Shown here one piece after another: positions 53,360-62,796 of a DNA stretch of 64,000 nucleotides (the stretch's first letter is position 1; each line of letters opens with the position of its first letter). Both the position numbers and the translations under genes were made by a program. The stretch covers positions 10,230,001 to 10,294,000 of the forward strand of contig NZ_CP107905.1 of the NCBI RefSeq assembly GCF_036014015.1, in the 5' to 3' direction. The notes below the pieces were generated by a model. It ran no database searches. It was not told the origin of the DNA and saw only the letters and a list, made by a program, of their open reading frames with translations. This DNA comes from Streptomyces sp. NBC_00457 (GTDB taxonomy: Bacteria; Actinomycetota; Actinomycetes; Streptomycetales; Streptomycetaceae).

Positions 53360-53437
53360 ATGAATGCCCAGCAGCGCTTGGTCTCGCGCGACCACATCGA
53401 CTTCGGTCGGGTGTGGTCCGCGGCGTGTTGCGCCTGA
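53360..53437 (+). CDS. Cys-Cys leader peptide of the LLM-GNAT-ABC operon
   Basis: A 25-residue ORF reads SRDHIDFGRVWSAACCA at its end, with adjacent Cys codons before a final Ala. It begins with ATG 53360 and is followed by a 6-bp hairpin ten bases after its stop, then ~190 bases to the monooxygenase gene. The match to the other leaders in this region is clear (D-H-I-D-F-G-R). Confidence 0.75.
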   Translation: MNAQQRLVSRDHIDFGRVWSAACCA

Positions 53438-53446
53438 CTCGGCAGC

Positions 53447-53464
53447 GGGCCGTCTGACCGGCCC
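53447..53464 (+). terminator. Candidate attenuator hairpin after leader peptide
   Basis: GGGCCG and CGGCCC enclose TCTGAC, followed by a pyrimidine run TTCCCTCCCTC. Position and shape suit a transcription attenuator. Confidence 0.5.
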
Positions 53465-53659
53465 TTCCCTCCCTCGGTGACCCCGTCGCGGGCCGAGTTC
53501 TCCCTTCACGCGCGCTGCCGCAACCCCGCCTCTCCCGACGCCCTGCGTCGTCACGCCTGCACCGAACCGTCCTCTTCCTGACGGTCTGTCACTCATGCCT
53601 CCACGCAAGGCCATTCCGCCATGCCTGCGTGCGGTCGTCGCTCCCGAAAGGCCACCCCC

Positions 53660-54796
53660 ATGCCCGTGGAGTTCCTCGGCATCGCCGCCACCAACGACGG
53701 CTCCGAAACCACGCCGCGCTCCGGCGCCGCATTCGACAAGGACTACACGCTCCGGCTCGCCCGGGCACACGAGGACCACGGCTGGGACCGGGTGCTGTTC
53801 GCCTACGGCTCCGGATCGCCGGATCCCGCACCGGCCGCCGCGTACATCGCGAGCAGGCTGGAGCGCCTGCAGATCCTGCTCGCCCACCGGCCCAACGTCT
53901 CCTACCCCACCTACGCCGCCAAGACCTTCGCCACCCTCGACCAGATCAGCGAGGGCCGCCTGACCGTGCACTTCATCACCGGCGGCAACGACCACGAACA
54001 GGGCCGCGAGGGCGACACCCTCACCAAGGACGAGCGCTACGCCCGCACCAGCGAGTACATCCGTGTCGTCAAGAAGATCTGGACCACCCATGAGCCCTTC
54101 GACCACGAGGGCGAGCACTACCGCTTCCACGACTTCGTGAGCGACGTCTTCCCGGTCCAACAGCCCCGCCCGAACGTCTCGTTCGGCGGCTCGTCGCCCG
54201 CCGCGTACGCCGCCGGTGGCGCCGAGGCGGACATCTACTGCCTGTGGGGCGAGCCCCTGGCGAAGACCGCCGAGCAGATCGAGCAGGTGAAGGCCGCAGC
54301 GAAGGTGGCGGGCCGCACCGACGTGCCCCGTATCCAGGTCGCCTTCCGCCCGATCATCGCCCCGACCGAGGAGTTGGCCTGGGAGAAGGCCCACCGCACG
54401 GTCGGCGCGATCAAGGCCCGCAAGGAGAAGGGCGAGGCGATCACCAAGCGCCACAACGGGTCGGCACAGCCTCAGAACACCGGCTCACAGCGGCTGATCG
54501 CCATCGCCGAGGCGGGGGAGCGCTACGACCGCGCCCTGTGGACCCCGACGGCCGCCGCCACTGGGGGAGCCGGCAACTCCAACGCCCTCGTCGGCACCCC
54601 GGAGACCGTGGCCCAGGCCCTCCTCGACTACTACGACCTCGGCGTCGACATCCTCTCCGCCCGCGGCTACGACCTGCTGGGCGATGCCATCGACTTCGGC
54701 CGGTACGTGATCCCGATCGTCCGCGAGGAGGTCGCCAGGCGCGACGCCGAGCGGGCGGCACGCGTGACGCAGACCCCGGCGGCGGTGAACGGATGA
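53660..54796 (+). CDS. LLM flavin-dependent monooxygenase, SsuD-like
   Basis: FMNH2-dependent luciferase-like oxygenase of 378 residues. Blocks: [60 protein letters not shown] and [18 protein letters not shown]. It is a paralogue of 20795-21910. First structural gene of an operon continuing with a GNAT, an ABC transporter and a second LLM enzyme; Bacillus yxe and cmo operons with this content cleave C-S bonds of N-acetylated S-alkyl cysteines, so a similar role is plausible here. ATG 53660 follows GAAAGG. Confidence 0.9.
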   Translation: MPVEFLGIAATNDGSETTPRSGAAFDKDYTLRLARAHEDHGWDRVLFAYGSGSPDPAPAAAYIASRLERLQILLAHRPNVSYPTYAAKTFATLDQISEGRLTVHFITGGNDHEQGREGDTLTKDERYARTSEYIRVVKKIWTTHEPFDHEGEHYRFHDFVSDVFPVQQPRPNVSFGGSSPAAYAAGGAEADIYCLWGEPLAKTAEQIEQVKAAAKVAGRTDVPRIQVAFRPIIAPTEELAWEKAHRTVGAIKARKEKGEAITKRHNGSAQPQNTGSQRLIAIAEAGERYDRALWTPTAAATGGAGNSNALVGTPETVAQALLDYYDLGVDILSARGYDLLGDAIDFGRYVIPIVREEVARRDAERAARVTQTPAAVNG

Positions 54797-55308
54797 CGTC
54801 CGCACCGGAGTTGACGGTCATCCAGGTGCCCGTCTCGGACCCCCGGGTCGAGCCCCTGCTGCGCGAACTCGGCCGCGAGTACTCCGCCCGCTACGGCAAG
54901 GACGCGCACGCCGAGATCTCCCGCTACCCCGACGAGGAGTTCACCGAGCCGTACGGCGGTCAGCTCCTCCTGCTGCTGGAGGGCGGCGAGCCCGTCGCGG
55001 GCGGCGCCTTCCGCCGGTACGACCCGACCACGGCCGAGCTGAAGCGGATCTGGACGCACTCCGCGCACCGCAGACGCGGCCTCGCCCGCCGTGTCATCGC
55101 CGAGCTGGAGCGCGAGGCGGGCGCACGCGGCTACCGGCGGATCTACCTGACGACCGGCCCACGCCAGCCCGAGGCCCGCGGCCTGTACCTGGCCACCGGC
55201 TACACACCGCTGTTCGACACGGAGGCCGACCCGGAAACCATCGGCCCACTGCCGTTCGAGAAGCACCTCAACGTCACGTCGCGTATCAACCCACCCAAGT
55301 ACACCTGA
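54793..55308 (+). CDS. GNAT N-acetyltransferase
   Basis: Acetyl-CoA-dependent acetyltransferase of 171 residues. The acetyl-CoA loop is [20 protein letters not shown] and the late [20 protein letters not shown] strand is typical of GNATs. ATG 54793 overlaps the LLM stop (ATGA). In the Bacillus salvage operons the GNAT acetylates S-modified cysteine before oxidative cleavage; the same order of genes suggests that job, as inference. Confidence 0.88.
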   Translation: MTSAPELTVIQVPVSDPRVEPLLRELGREYSARYGKDAHAEISRYPDEEFTEPYGGQLLLLLEGGEPVAGGAFRRYDPTTAELKRIWTHSAHRRRGLARRVIAELEREAGARGYRRIYLTTGPRQPEARGLYLATGYTPLFDTEADPETIGPLPFEKHLNVTSRINPPKYT

Positions 55309-55329
55309 GAGTTGAGCAGGAACACCACG

Positions 55330-56352
55330 ATGGCATCCACAGCCGACACCGCGCCGCCCGGTGCGGCCACCCCGGGCACCAGCCCCGAAGCCCCGCCCGC
55401 CCCGGACGATCCGGCCTCGCTCAAGGTCGTACCCGCCCGCCACTACGCCCGCTGGGCGGCGGCCGTCGCCGTGATCGTGCTGGTCGCCCAGTTCGTGCAC
55501 GGGCTGGCCACCAACCCCGTCTGGGAGTGGGGCGTCTTCAGCGACTACGTCTTCTCCGAGACGATCGTCCAGGCAGTGTGGGTGACCCTCCAACTCACCG
55601 CCTACGCAACGGTGCTGGGCTTCCTTCTGGGGACCGTCGTGGCCTTCATGCGGCTGTCGCACAGCCCGGTGCTGCAGACCGTCGCCTGGACCTACATCTG
55701 GATCTTCCGGTCCATCCCGATGATCGTCCAACTGGTGTTCTGGTTCAACCTGAGTGCGTTGTACGAGGAGTTGGGCTTCGGCATCCCCTTCGGCCCGGTG
55801 TTCTGGTCCGTCGACAGCAACAGCATCATCGGCACCATGGGGGCCGCCATCATCGGCCTCACGCTCCACCAGGCCGCCTACGCCGCCGAGATCGTCCGTG
55901 GCGGCGTCATCGCCGTCGACCACGGACAGCTGGAGGCCGCCGCCGCACTGGGCATCCCCCGGCTGCGGCAGATCCGCCGGATCGTGCTGCCGCAGGCGAT
56001 GCGCGCGATCCTGCCCACCGCCGGCAACGAGATCATCGGCCTGCTCAAGGGCACCTCGGTGGTCTACGTGATGGCGATCGGCGAGCTGTTCTACCAGGTG
56101 CAGGTGGTCTACGGCCGCAACGGCCGGGTGATCCCGCTGCTGCTGGTCGCCACCGCCTGGTACGTCGCTCTCACCACCCTGCTGTCGGTCGCCCAGTACT
56201 ACGTCGAGCGCCGCTACGCGCGGGGCGCCAACCGGACCCCGCCGCCCACCCCGCTCCAGCGCGCCCGGCGCTTCGTCCGCGACCTGCGGGCCGCGGCGGC
56301 CCAGCGCAACCAGCCCGTCGTACCCCTCAAGCCTCTGGGAGACAGCCGATGA
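55330..56352 (+). CDS. Amino-acid-type ABC transporter permease (HisM/GlnP family)
   Basis: Permease of 340 residues. A 40-residue polar N-terminus is followed by the family helices [40 protein letters not shown] and [20 protein letters not shown]. The EAA loop reads [21 protein letters not shown] single permease gene suggests a homodimer. ATG 55330 has AGCAGGA upstream; TTG 55312 is an alternative. Confidence 0.92.
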   Translation: MASTADTAPPGAATPGTSPEAPPAPDDPASLKVVPARHYARWAAAVAVIVLVAQFVHGLATNPVWEWGVFSDYVFSETIVQAVWVTLQLTAYATVLGFLLGTVVAFMRLSHSPVLQTVAWTYIWIFRSIPMIVQLVFWFNLSALYEELGFGIPFGPVFWSVDSNSIIGTMGAAIIGLTLHQAAYAAEIVRGGVIAVDHGQLEAAAALGIPRLRQIRRIVLPQAMRAILPTAGNEIIGLLKGTSVVYVMAIGELFYQVQVVYGRNGRVIPLLLVATAWYVALTTLLSVAQYYVERRYARGANRTPPPTPLQRARRFVRDLRAAAAQRNQPVVPLKPLGDSR

Positions 56353-57113
56353 GCGAGGTGATGGTGGACGTCCACGGCGTCCACAAGAGTTTCGGCCCGC
56401 TGGAGGTGCTGCGCGGCGTGGACCTTCAGGTGCGCGCCGGCGGCGTGACCGTGATCGTCGGGCCGTCCGGCTCCGGCAAATCCACGCTGCTGCGGACCAT
56501 CAACCACCTGGAGAAGGTCAACCGCGGCTGGATCAGCATCGACGGCGAACTCATCGGCTACCGCCGCTCCGGGAACAAGCTGCACGAACTGAAGGAGAAG
56601 GACGTCCTGAAGCAGCGCACCCACATCGGGTTCGTCTTCCAGAACTTCAACCTCTTCCCCCATCTGACCGTGCTGGAGAACCTGATCGAGGCCCCGGTCT
56701 CCGCGCTGCGCCGCCCGCGCAAGGAGGCGGAGGAGACAGCCCGCCGACTGCTCGACCGGGTCGGCCTCGCCGACAAGACCGACGCCTACCCGCGGCAGCT
56801 CTCCGGCGGCCAGCAGCAGCGCGTCGCCATCGCCCGCGCGCTCGCCCTCGAACCGAAGGTGCTCCTCTTCGACGAGCCCACCTCGGCGCTCGACCCGGAA
56901 CTCGTCGGCGAAGTCCTCGACGTCATCAAGGACCTGGCCCGCACCGGAACCACCATGATCGTCGTGACCCACGAGATCGGCTTCGCCCGCGAGGTCGCCG
57001 ACACCGTGGTGTTCATGGACGGCGGCGTCGTCGTGGAGCAGGGGCCGCCCACGGCCGTCCTGGACGACCCGCAGCACGAGCGCACCCGCGCCTTCCTCTC
57101 CAAGGTCCTCTGA
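56349..57113 (+). CDS. Amino-acid-type ABC transporter ATPase
   Basis: ATPase of 254 residues, polar amino acid (GlnQ/HisP) family. Walker [20 protein letters not shown]-loop [20 protein letters not shown], signature [17 protein letters not shown], Walker [19 protein letters not shown] and H-loop VTHEIGFA are all intact. ATG 56349 overlaps the permease stop (ATGA). Confidence 0.94.
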   Translation: MSEVMVDVHGVHKSFGPLEVLRGVDLQVRAGGVTVIVGPSGSGKSTLLRTINHLEKVNRGWISIDGELIGYRRSGNKLHELKEKDVLKQRTHIGFVFQNFNLFPHLTVLENLIEAPVSALRRPRKEAEETARRLLDRVGLADKTDAYPRQLSGGQQQRVAIARALALEPKVLLFDEPTSALDPELVGEVLDVIKDLARTGTTMIVVTHEIGFAREVADTVVFMDGGVVVEQGPPTAVLDDPQHERTRAFLSKVL

Positions 57114-57166
57114 TCCAAGGCCCACTGACCACCCCTCACCCCTTCCCGCAAGCAAGGAGCACGACC

Positions 57167-58150
57167 ATGTCCACCTCGATCACCCGCCGTACCGCCGCAG
57201 CCGCGCTCGGACTCGCTGCCGCCCTCGTCCTCGCCGCGTGCAGCAACCCCGACGACGGCGGCACGACCGAGGTCGCCGCCACGTCAGGCAGCAAGATGAG
57301 AATCAACATCAGTCCCGACCAGAAACGGATCACCACGGACAAGGTCGACTCCATAGCCGCCGAGGTCCCACAGGAGATCCGCGAGAGAGGAACGCTGGAG
57401 CTCGTCCAGTCCTCCGGGAGCGCGGCGCCGCTGAACTTCCACGCCACCGACAACAAGACCCTCATCGGCATCGAGCCCGACATCGCCCACCTCGTCGCCG
57501 ACGTGCTCGGCCTCAAGCCGAAGTTCCACGCCGTCTCGTGGGAGAACATCTTCGTCGGCCTCGACAGCGCCAAGTACGACGCCGGCTTCAGCAACATCAC
57601 CGTCACCGAGGAGCGCAAGGAGAAGTACGACTTCGCCACCTACCGCCAGGACAACCTGGGCTTCGAGGCGAAGAAGGGCAGCGGGCTGAAGATCAGCGGG
57701 CCCAAGGACGTGGCCGGAAAGACCGTCGCCGTCCAGAGCGGCACCAACCAAGAGAAGCTGCTCGTCGAGTGGAGCAAGGAGAACGAGCAGGCCGGCCGCA
57801 AGCCGGTGAACATCAAGTACTACCAGAACGACAGCGACACCTACCTCGCCCTCCAGTCCGGCCGGATCGACGTCTACCTCGGTCCCAACCCGACCGCCGC
57901 GTACCACGCGGCCACCACCGGGAAGACAGAGGTCGTCGGTACCTACTCCGGCGCCGGCGCAACCCTCCAGGGCCTCATCGCGGCCACCACCAAGAAGGAC
58001 AGCGGCCTGGTCAAGCCGCTCGCCGACGCCCTCAACCACGTCATCGAGAACGGCACCTACGCGAAGGCGCTCAAGCGCTGGGGCCTGTCCGACGAAGCAG
58101 TGACCAAGTCGGAGATCAACCCGCCCGGCCTGCCCAAGACCGACCAGTAG
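57167..58150 (+). CDS. Amino-acid-type ABC substrate-binding lipoprotein
   Basis: Binding protein of 327 residues (SBP_bac_3). Lipobox LAAALVLAACSNP. Core blocks: LIGIEPDIAHLVADVLGLKP, FVGLDSAKYDAGFSNITVTE, KTVAVQSGTNQEKLLVEWSK and YLALQSGRIDVYLGPNPTAA. Ligand likely an S-containing amino acid derivative, from context. It follows the ATPase by 53 bases with its own AAGGAG, and a strong hairpin follows the stop. Confidence 0.92.
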   Translation: MSTSITRRTAAAALGLAAALVLAACSNPDDGGTTEVAATSGSKMRINISPDQKRITTDKVDSIAAEVPQEIRERGTLELVQSSGSAAPLNFHATDNKTLIGIEPDIAHLVADVLGLKPKFHAVSWENIFVGLDSAKYDAGFSNITVTEERKEKYDFATYRQDNLGFEAKKGSGLKISGPKDVAGKTVAVQSGTNQEKLLVEWSKENEQAGRKPVNIKYYQNDSDTYLALQSGRIDVYLGPNPTAAYHAATTGKTEVVGTYSGAGATLQGLIAATTKKDSGLVKPLADALNHVIENGTYAKALKRWGLSDEAVTKSEINPPGLPKTDQ

Positions 58151-58156
58151 CCGACC

Positions 58157-58188
58157 GGGTGCGCAGGCCGTACGACGCCTGCGCACCC
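58157..58188 (+). terminator. Strong hairpin between binding protein and second LLM gene
   Basis: Perfect 12-base arms GGGTGCGCAGGC and GCCTGCGCACCC with an 8-base loop. It should terminate or reduce readthrough into the downstream LLM gene and protect the transporter mRNA. Confidence 0.8.
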
Positions 58189-58221
58189 CTGCCTTCGCAC
58201 AGGAGTACAGGACACGAGGCC

Positions 58222-59304
58222 ATGCCCCGCGAACTACACGTCTCCATCGAACTCAACGGGACCGGTGACCACGCCGCCGCGTCCCTCACCGCCGCCCACT
58301 GGACCGACCTGATCGGCCTCGCCGAACAAGGTGCCCTGGACTTCGTCGCCGTCGGCGACACTCCCACCCCACCGCCCGATGACAGCGCGGGCCGGCTCGA
58401 CGCGGTGGCCATCCTCGCCCGCGCCGCGCCACTGACCAGCAGGATCGGCCTGATACCGACGGTGTCCACCACCCACGCCGAGCCCTTCCACATCTCCACC
58501 GCCCTGGCCACGCTCGACTTCGTCAGCGAGGGCCGGGCCGGCTGGCTGGTCGACGTCTCGACCATCGAGGCAGAGGCTCGCGCCGTGGGTTGCCGTGAGC
58601 CCGCGCCCGTGGCCGCGTTGTGGGCGGAGGCGGCCGACGCCGCCGAGGCCGCCATCGGGTTGTGGGACAGATGGGAGGACGACGCGGACCTACGGAACGC
58701 CGCCACCGCCCGTTTCCTCGACCGCGAACGACCGCACCAGATCGACTTCGAGAGCCCTCACTTCTCCGTCCCGGGCCCCTCCACCGTCCCCCGCCCACCA
58801 CAAGGGCGACCGCCCATCGCCATCGCCGTCGACGTGCACGACTCGGACGGGCAGTGGGAACTGGCCGCGAGCCACGCCGACGTCGTCTTCCTGGACGCCG
58901 ACCAGCCCTCCACGGCCCGGCTCGCCCGCGGGGCGCTGCTGCGCCGGGCGGCGGATGCCGGACGCGACCCGGAGACGCTGCGGGTGCTGGTACGTGTGGC
59001 GGTCGATCTCGGGGGCGGCACCGGGCCCGGAGCCCTCCCGCCCGCCGAGCTGCGCATCACCGGTGCCGCCGCGGACCTCGCCGGACTGCTCGCCGACTGG
59101 CACGCCGCCACCGGCGTCGACGGCTTCCACCTCCTCCCGACCTCGGCCCCCGCCGATCTGCCGGCCGTGGTCCACGACGTCGTACCGGCGCTGCGAAAAC
59201 GCGGCCTGTTCCGCGCCGACTACACCGGCCGCACGCTCCGCGACCACCTCGACCTGCCTCGCCCCGCCGGCCGCTACGCCCGAGACACCGAGCCGGTCCG
59301 ATGA
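58222..59304 (+). CDS. LLM flavin-dependent oxidoreductase (NtaA/SnaA-like), divergent
   Basis: Luciferase-like flavoprotein of 360 residues, shorter than the ~440 of NtaA/DszA relatives. The start HVSIELNGTGDHAAASLTAA and core LTSRIGLIPTVSTTHAEPFH, LDFVSEGRAGWLVDVST and IDFESPHFSVPGPSTVPRPP are family blocks. Insertions common in NtaA proteins are missing around residues 215-280. The end, FRADYTGRTLRDHLDLPRP, is normal. Likely partner monooxygenase for S-alkyl substrates. ATG 58222 follows CACGAGG. Confidence 0.87.
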   Translation: MPRELHVSIELNGTGDHAAASLTAAHWTDLIGLAEQGALDFVAVGDTPTPPPDDSAGRLDAVAILARAAPLTSRIGLIPTVSTTHAEPFHISTALATLDFVSEGRAGWLVDVSTIEAEARAVGCREPAPVAALWAEAADAAEAAIGLWDRWEDDADLRNAATARFLDRERPHQIDFESPHFSVPGPSTVPRPPQGRPPIAIAVDVHDSDGQWELAASHADVVFLDADQPSTARLARGALLRRAADAGRDPETLRVLVRVAVDLGGGTGPGALPPAELRITGAAADLAGLLADWHAATGVDGFHLLPTSAPADLPAVVHDVVPALRKRGLFRADYTGRTLRDHLDLPRPAGRYARDTEPVR

Positions 59305-59423
59305 CGCACACCACGACGACCTCCGGAACACCCAAGCCGCGGAAGCGACTTCACCACACCGCTCACTTCCCTGGGTCAACAGCACCACCGGTCATCCGCA
59401 CGTCCGCGAAGGAGTACACGTGA
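59301..59423 (+). CDS. Possible 40-residue small protein, doubly coupled
   Basis: The short ORF starts in an ATGA overlap with the LLM gene and stops in a GTGA overlap with the next gene. The product is Thr/His/Pro-rich (MTHTTTTSGTPKPRKRLHHT) with no recognisable fold. It may simply carry ribosomes to the next start. Confidence 0.4.
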   Translation: MTHTTTTSGTPKPRKRLHHTAHFPGSTAPPVIRTSAKEYT

Positions 59424-60691
59424 ACCCGTTCAGAACCCGTCATCCCGTCCGCCCCGTCCTGGTGGCGCTGGGCTCGGCCGTCCTGCTGGCCGCCTCCCTC
59501 ACCGTCCCGTCCGCCGCGTCTACCGCCGTGGTGGAGGAGCAGAATCGCTCGTCCGTGGCGCTCGACTGGTACGACACGACAGCGGCCACCCTCGCGGCGG
59601 GCGGCGCCCCGACGCAGATCACGAACAGCCGTACGTGGGCCGTCAGTTGGCTCGCGGCGGCCCGGGCCACCCGTCAGGTGCCGTCCGGCGTCGACCGGGG
59701 CGACTTCCAGGACGCGGCCCTGGCGTCCGCCGTGCACGACGCCCTGGTGGCGCTGGTCCCCTCCCGCACTCAGGAACTGGACGCCGCTCTGCGCACGACT
59801 CTGCAGGGCGTTCCCGACGGACCGGCCGAGTCGCAGGGCGTGGCGGCCGGTGCCCGCCAGGCGCGGCTGGTGCTCGCCGCCCGCGAGGGCGACGGCCTCG
59901 ACCCGGCCTCGGTCAACGCGCCGTTCACCGTCCCGCCGGCGGCCCCTGGAGTGTGGCAGCCGACTCCGCCCGACCACGCCCCGGCCGCGCAGTACGGCAA
60001 CCGGCTCGCCCGGCCCTTCCTGTTGGACAGCGCCGACCAGTACCGGCTGCCCGCACCGCCCGCCCTGGACTCCGCGCGTTACCGCGCAGATCTGGCCGAA
60101 GTCCGTGCATATGGGGCCGTGGACAGCACCGTACGCACGGAGAAGCAGACAGAGACCGCCACCTTCTGGCTCGGCTCCTCACTGACGCTGTACACCGAGC
60201 CACTGCGGGTGGCCCTTGCCCGGTCACCGCATTCCAGCGCCGGACGCGCCAGGCTCGTGGCCCTGTTCCACGTCGCCCTGGTGGACACGCAGATCGCCAC
60301 CTCCGACACCAAGTACGCCTATCTGCGGTGGCGCCCGGTCACGGCCATCCGCACCGGTTCGACCGATCCCGACCCCGCATGGACGCCGCTGCACGCCACG
60401 CCGGCCCATCCCGACCACCCCAGCGGACACAACACGTACTCGGGCGCCGCGGAAGCGGTCCTCTCGGCGCTCGTCGGGCCACGCACGGCGCCCTTCCAGC
60501 TGACCAGCCCCACCGCCCCCGGCGTGACCCGCACCTACACCTCCTGGAGCCGACTGTCCCAGGAAAACGTGGATGCCCGGGTGTACTCCGGCATCCACAC
60601 CCGCTCGGCCGACGAGGCCGGTCTCGTCCTCGGCGAACGGATCGCGACGCACGCCCTACGCAACGCCGCACACCTGTTCAGCACCCTGTGA
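59420..60691 (+). CDS. Secreted vanadium-haloperoxidase/PAP2-like protein
   Basis: Exported protein of 423 residues with a signal peptide (VRPVLVALGSAVLLAASLTV then PSAAS). The acid phosphatase/haloperoxidase motifs are in order: KYAYLRWRPVTAIR (KX6RP), HPDHPSGHNTYSGAAEAV (PSGH), and WSRLSQENVDARVYSGIHTR (SRX..H with the late His). Residues for binding phosphate or vanadate are therefore conserved. Starts with GTG 59420 behind GAAGGAG. It shares an overlap with the sulfur operon but its link to sulfur metabolism is unclear. Confidence 0.87.
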   Translation: MNPFRTRHPVRPVLVALGSAVLLAASLTVPSAASTAVVEEQNRSSVALDWYDTTAATLAAGGAPTQITNSRTWAVSWLAAARATRQVPSGVDRGDFQDAALASAVHDALVALVPSRTQELDAALRTTLQGVPDGPAESQGVAAGARQARLVLAAREGDGLDPASVNAPFTVPPAAPGVWQPTPPDHAPAAQYGNRLARPFLLDSADQYRLPAPPALDSARYRADLAEVRAYGAVDSTVRTEKQTETATFWLGSSLTLYTEPLRVALARSPHSSAGRARLVALFHVALVDTQIATSDTKYAYLRWRPVTAIRTGSTDPDPAWTPLHATPAHPDHPSGHNTYSGAAEAVLSALVGPRTAPFQLTSPTAPGVTRTYTSWSRLSQENVDARVYSGIHTRSADEAGLVLGERIATHALRNAAHLFSTL

Positions 60692-60845
60692 GCGGCACCG
60701 GCACCGAGGGCGGCTTGTCGCCATGGCCGGTGAGCGAAGCGAGCATCCGGGAACGGGGGGACACCCTGCTGCACACCTCCGCGACCAACACACAGGCCAT
60801 CCGGTTGTACAGATCTCGTAAGGACTTCCAGGAAGGCACCCACTC

Positions 60846-61115
60846 GTGTCCTCAACACCCCCTTCTTCCCTGCACCTTGCCGTCGCCCTGGACGGCGCCG
60901 GCTGGCATCCCGCCTCCTGGCGTGAGCCGGTGTCCCGCCCCCGGGACCTGTTCACTGCCGCCTACTGGGCCGATCTGGTCGCGGAGGCCGAGCGTGGCCT
61001 GCTCGACTTCGTGACCATCGAGGACGGCCTCTCCCCGAACGCCGACGAGATCTTCCGCGACCTGAAGAATCCCGAGATGGCGTCGACCTGGAACAGGCAG
61101 GCCGCCATCGAGAAT
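60846..61115 (+). pseudogene. LLM monooxygenase N-terminal fragment
   Basis: From GTG 60846 (GAAGG upstream) the frame encodes LHLAVALDGAGWHPASWREP and AAYWADLVAEAERGLLDFVT, the first ~62 residues of an NtaA/DszA-type monooxygenase. After IEDGLSPN the homology stops abruptly and the frame continues to 61253 with unrelated sequence. The rest of the enzyme is missing. 60692-60845 contains no gene I can support. Confidence 0.65.
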
Positions 61116-61117
61116 TG

Positions 61118-61204
61118 CATCAGCGCCCCATTTCGGCTGAGACCCTGCGGAAAGAACTCCGTATCGGGGCGAGTCGATCGAGGCAGTTGGCGGAGCATGT
61201 ACGG
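61118..61204 (+). pseudogene. Short HTH-like fragment, possibly from a plasmid-transfer gene
   Basis: In a different frame from the LLM remnant, the plus strand reads HQRPISAETLRKELRIGASR then SRQLAEHVR. This resembles the C-terminal helix-turn-helix of Streptomyces SpdB/DUF2637-type plasmid proteins (RP[VI]SxxxLRxxLxxGxxRS). One motif only. The following ~350 bases to 61560 show no supportable gene. Confidence 0.3.
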
Positions 61205-61560
61205 GGCAGCCGTCGTCATGGCAAGGGCGCCGACGCACCTCATGGTCGAATAGGTGCACAGCGTGGGCCGGGTCCGCAGTGAGTTCCGCCGACCTCGAAT
61301 CGAGCGACTACCTGTCCACGGTCGATACCGTGTTCCGCAAGGTCACCGCGAGCCTGGCCTCGACACGCTCGTATTGGCGGTCCTGTGCGAACGCGTCCCC
61401 CGTCTCATGCGTTTGAGGCGGCTGGGTTCCCGCTGTCCGATGGGACGGTCGCCGAAACGCTGCGGCTGGTTTCCCGAGGGAGTGCGCCGCGCCACGGCCG
61501 CTGAGCACGGGATTCCTCGCGGCCGTGGCATCGGTCGTGCCGGTACGGCCACCGAACGCA

Positions 61561-62796
61561 CTATCCGCCGGCTTTCTGCCCCTCGACCAGCAGCCGTGCG
61601 ATGCCTGCCTGGCTGAAGACGTCCTGGGTGGCCAGGGCGATGCCGCCGTGCAGGCCGGAGCCGCCCTTGAGCTGAGTCGCGGTGATGGTGAGTTTGCGCG
61701 TGGCCAGCGGGAGTGCCCGCTGGTACACGGCAGCCCGTACGGCGGAGACGAGGTCGTCGCGGAGTTCGCTGAGCGGTCCGGCCAGCACCACGGTGCGCGG
61801 GTTGAACATGTGGACCAGCATGGCCACCACCTCGCCGATCTCCGTTGCGGCCTGGCGCACGGCGTGCAGGGCGGTCGGGTCCCCCGCAGCGACGCGCCGG
61901 GCGAGTTCGCGGGTGCCGTGCAGCGGATCGTCGGCCTTCGACTCGGGGATGCCGAGGCCGCGCAGCACCGCCCGATGGGAGGCCAGCGCGCCCACGCAGC
62001 CGACGTTGCCGCAGGCGCACAGGACGCTGGCACCGCCCACGGCCCGGATGTGGCCGATGTCGCCGGCGGCTCCGTCGGCGCCGCGGTACACGTCACCGGT
62101 CGCGGTGACGAGTCCCGCCCCGATACCGGTCGCGATCTTGATGCACAGCAGCGGAGTCTCCAGCCCGGCCTGCGCGGCCTCGCCCAGAGCCATCAGGTTG
62201 ACGTCGTTGTCCACCACGGTGGGCGCGTGGAACCGCTCCCGGAAATACTCGGCGACGGGAAAGCCGTCCCAACCGGGCATGCCTGTCGGCTGCACCGCGC
62301 ACCCCTGCTGGAAGTCCACAGGTCCGGGCAGGCCGACGACCACCTCGCGCACCCGGTCGGGGGCACGCCGGTGCTTCTCCAGCAGCCCCTGCAACTGTTC
62401 GGTCACCGCGTCCAGCACCACCCGGGGTCCCGCGTCGATCCGGACGTCCACCGTGTCCCGGGCGATCACCTGCCGAGTCAGGTCGGCGAGAGCGATCTGC
62501 GACTCCGCCGTGTCGATGTCCACGACGACGACGGTCCCGGCCTGTGGGCTGATCGTCAGCACCCGTGGGGGCCGGCCCCGCACGGACCGCTTTGACTCGA
62601 CCTCCTCCAAAATCCCCGTTCCGACGAGATGGTCGACCTGCTGGCCCACGGTCGACCGGGCCAGACCGCTGCGCCGGGCGATCTCGGCCCGGTTGGTCGC
62701 CTCCCCGGAGACCACGAGTCCCAGTACCCGGCGCAGCGCGAGCGGCACGGTCACGGACCCGGCCTCTTCTACGGCGGAGCCATCATTTTTATGCAT
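61561..62796 (-). CDS. ROK-family transcriptional regulator/sugar kinase
   Basis: Protein of 411 residues. An N-terminal winged HTH (TNRAEIARRSGLARSTVGQQ) is joined to a ROK domain with the nucleotide-binding strand TVVVVDIDTAESQIALADL, sugar-site VVVGLPGPVDFQQGCAVQPT, IKIATGIGAGLVTATGDVYR, and the zinc motif GHI...CACGNVGC. It is divergent from the Gfo/Idh/MocA gene and probably represses it in response to a sugar. ATG 62796; no clear ribosome site, so an internal start cannot be excluded. Confidence 0.9.
   Translation of the reverse strand: MHKNDGSAVEEAGSVTVPLALRRVLGLVVSGEATNRAEIARRSGLARSTVGQQVDHLVGTGILEEVESKRSVRGRPPRVLTISPQAGTVVVVDIDTAESQIALADLTRQVIARDTVDVRIDAGPRVVLDAVTEQLQGLLEKHRRAPDRVREVVVGLPGPVDFQQGCAVQPTGMPGWDGFPVAEYFRERFHAPTVVDNDVNLMALGEAAQAGLETPLLCIKIATGIGAGLVTATGDVYRGADGAAGDIGHIRAVGGASVLCACGNVGCVGALASHRAVLRGLGIPESKADDPLHGTRELARRVAAGDPTALHAVRQAATEIGEVVAMLVHMFNPRTVVLAGPLSELRDDLVSAVRAAVYQRALPLATRKLTITATQLKGGSGLHGGIALATQDVFSQAGIARLLVEGQKAGG

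Noticed and set aside
53194..53397. 67-codon minus-strand frame as a sixth leader peptide before the FAD-protein genes
   Set aside because: It lacks the R/H-x-V-D-L core and does not end with Cys; its Cys-Cys is internal and it overlaps the plus-strand leader.
59301..59423. Reading the 40-residue ORF as another sulfur leader peptide
   Set aside because: No Cys codons and no leader core; its overlaps suggest translational coupling instead.
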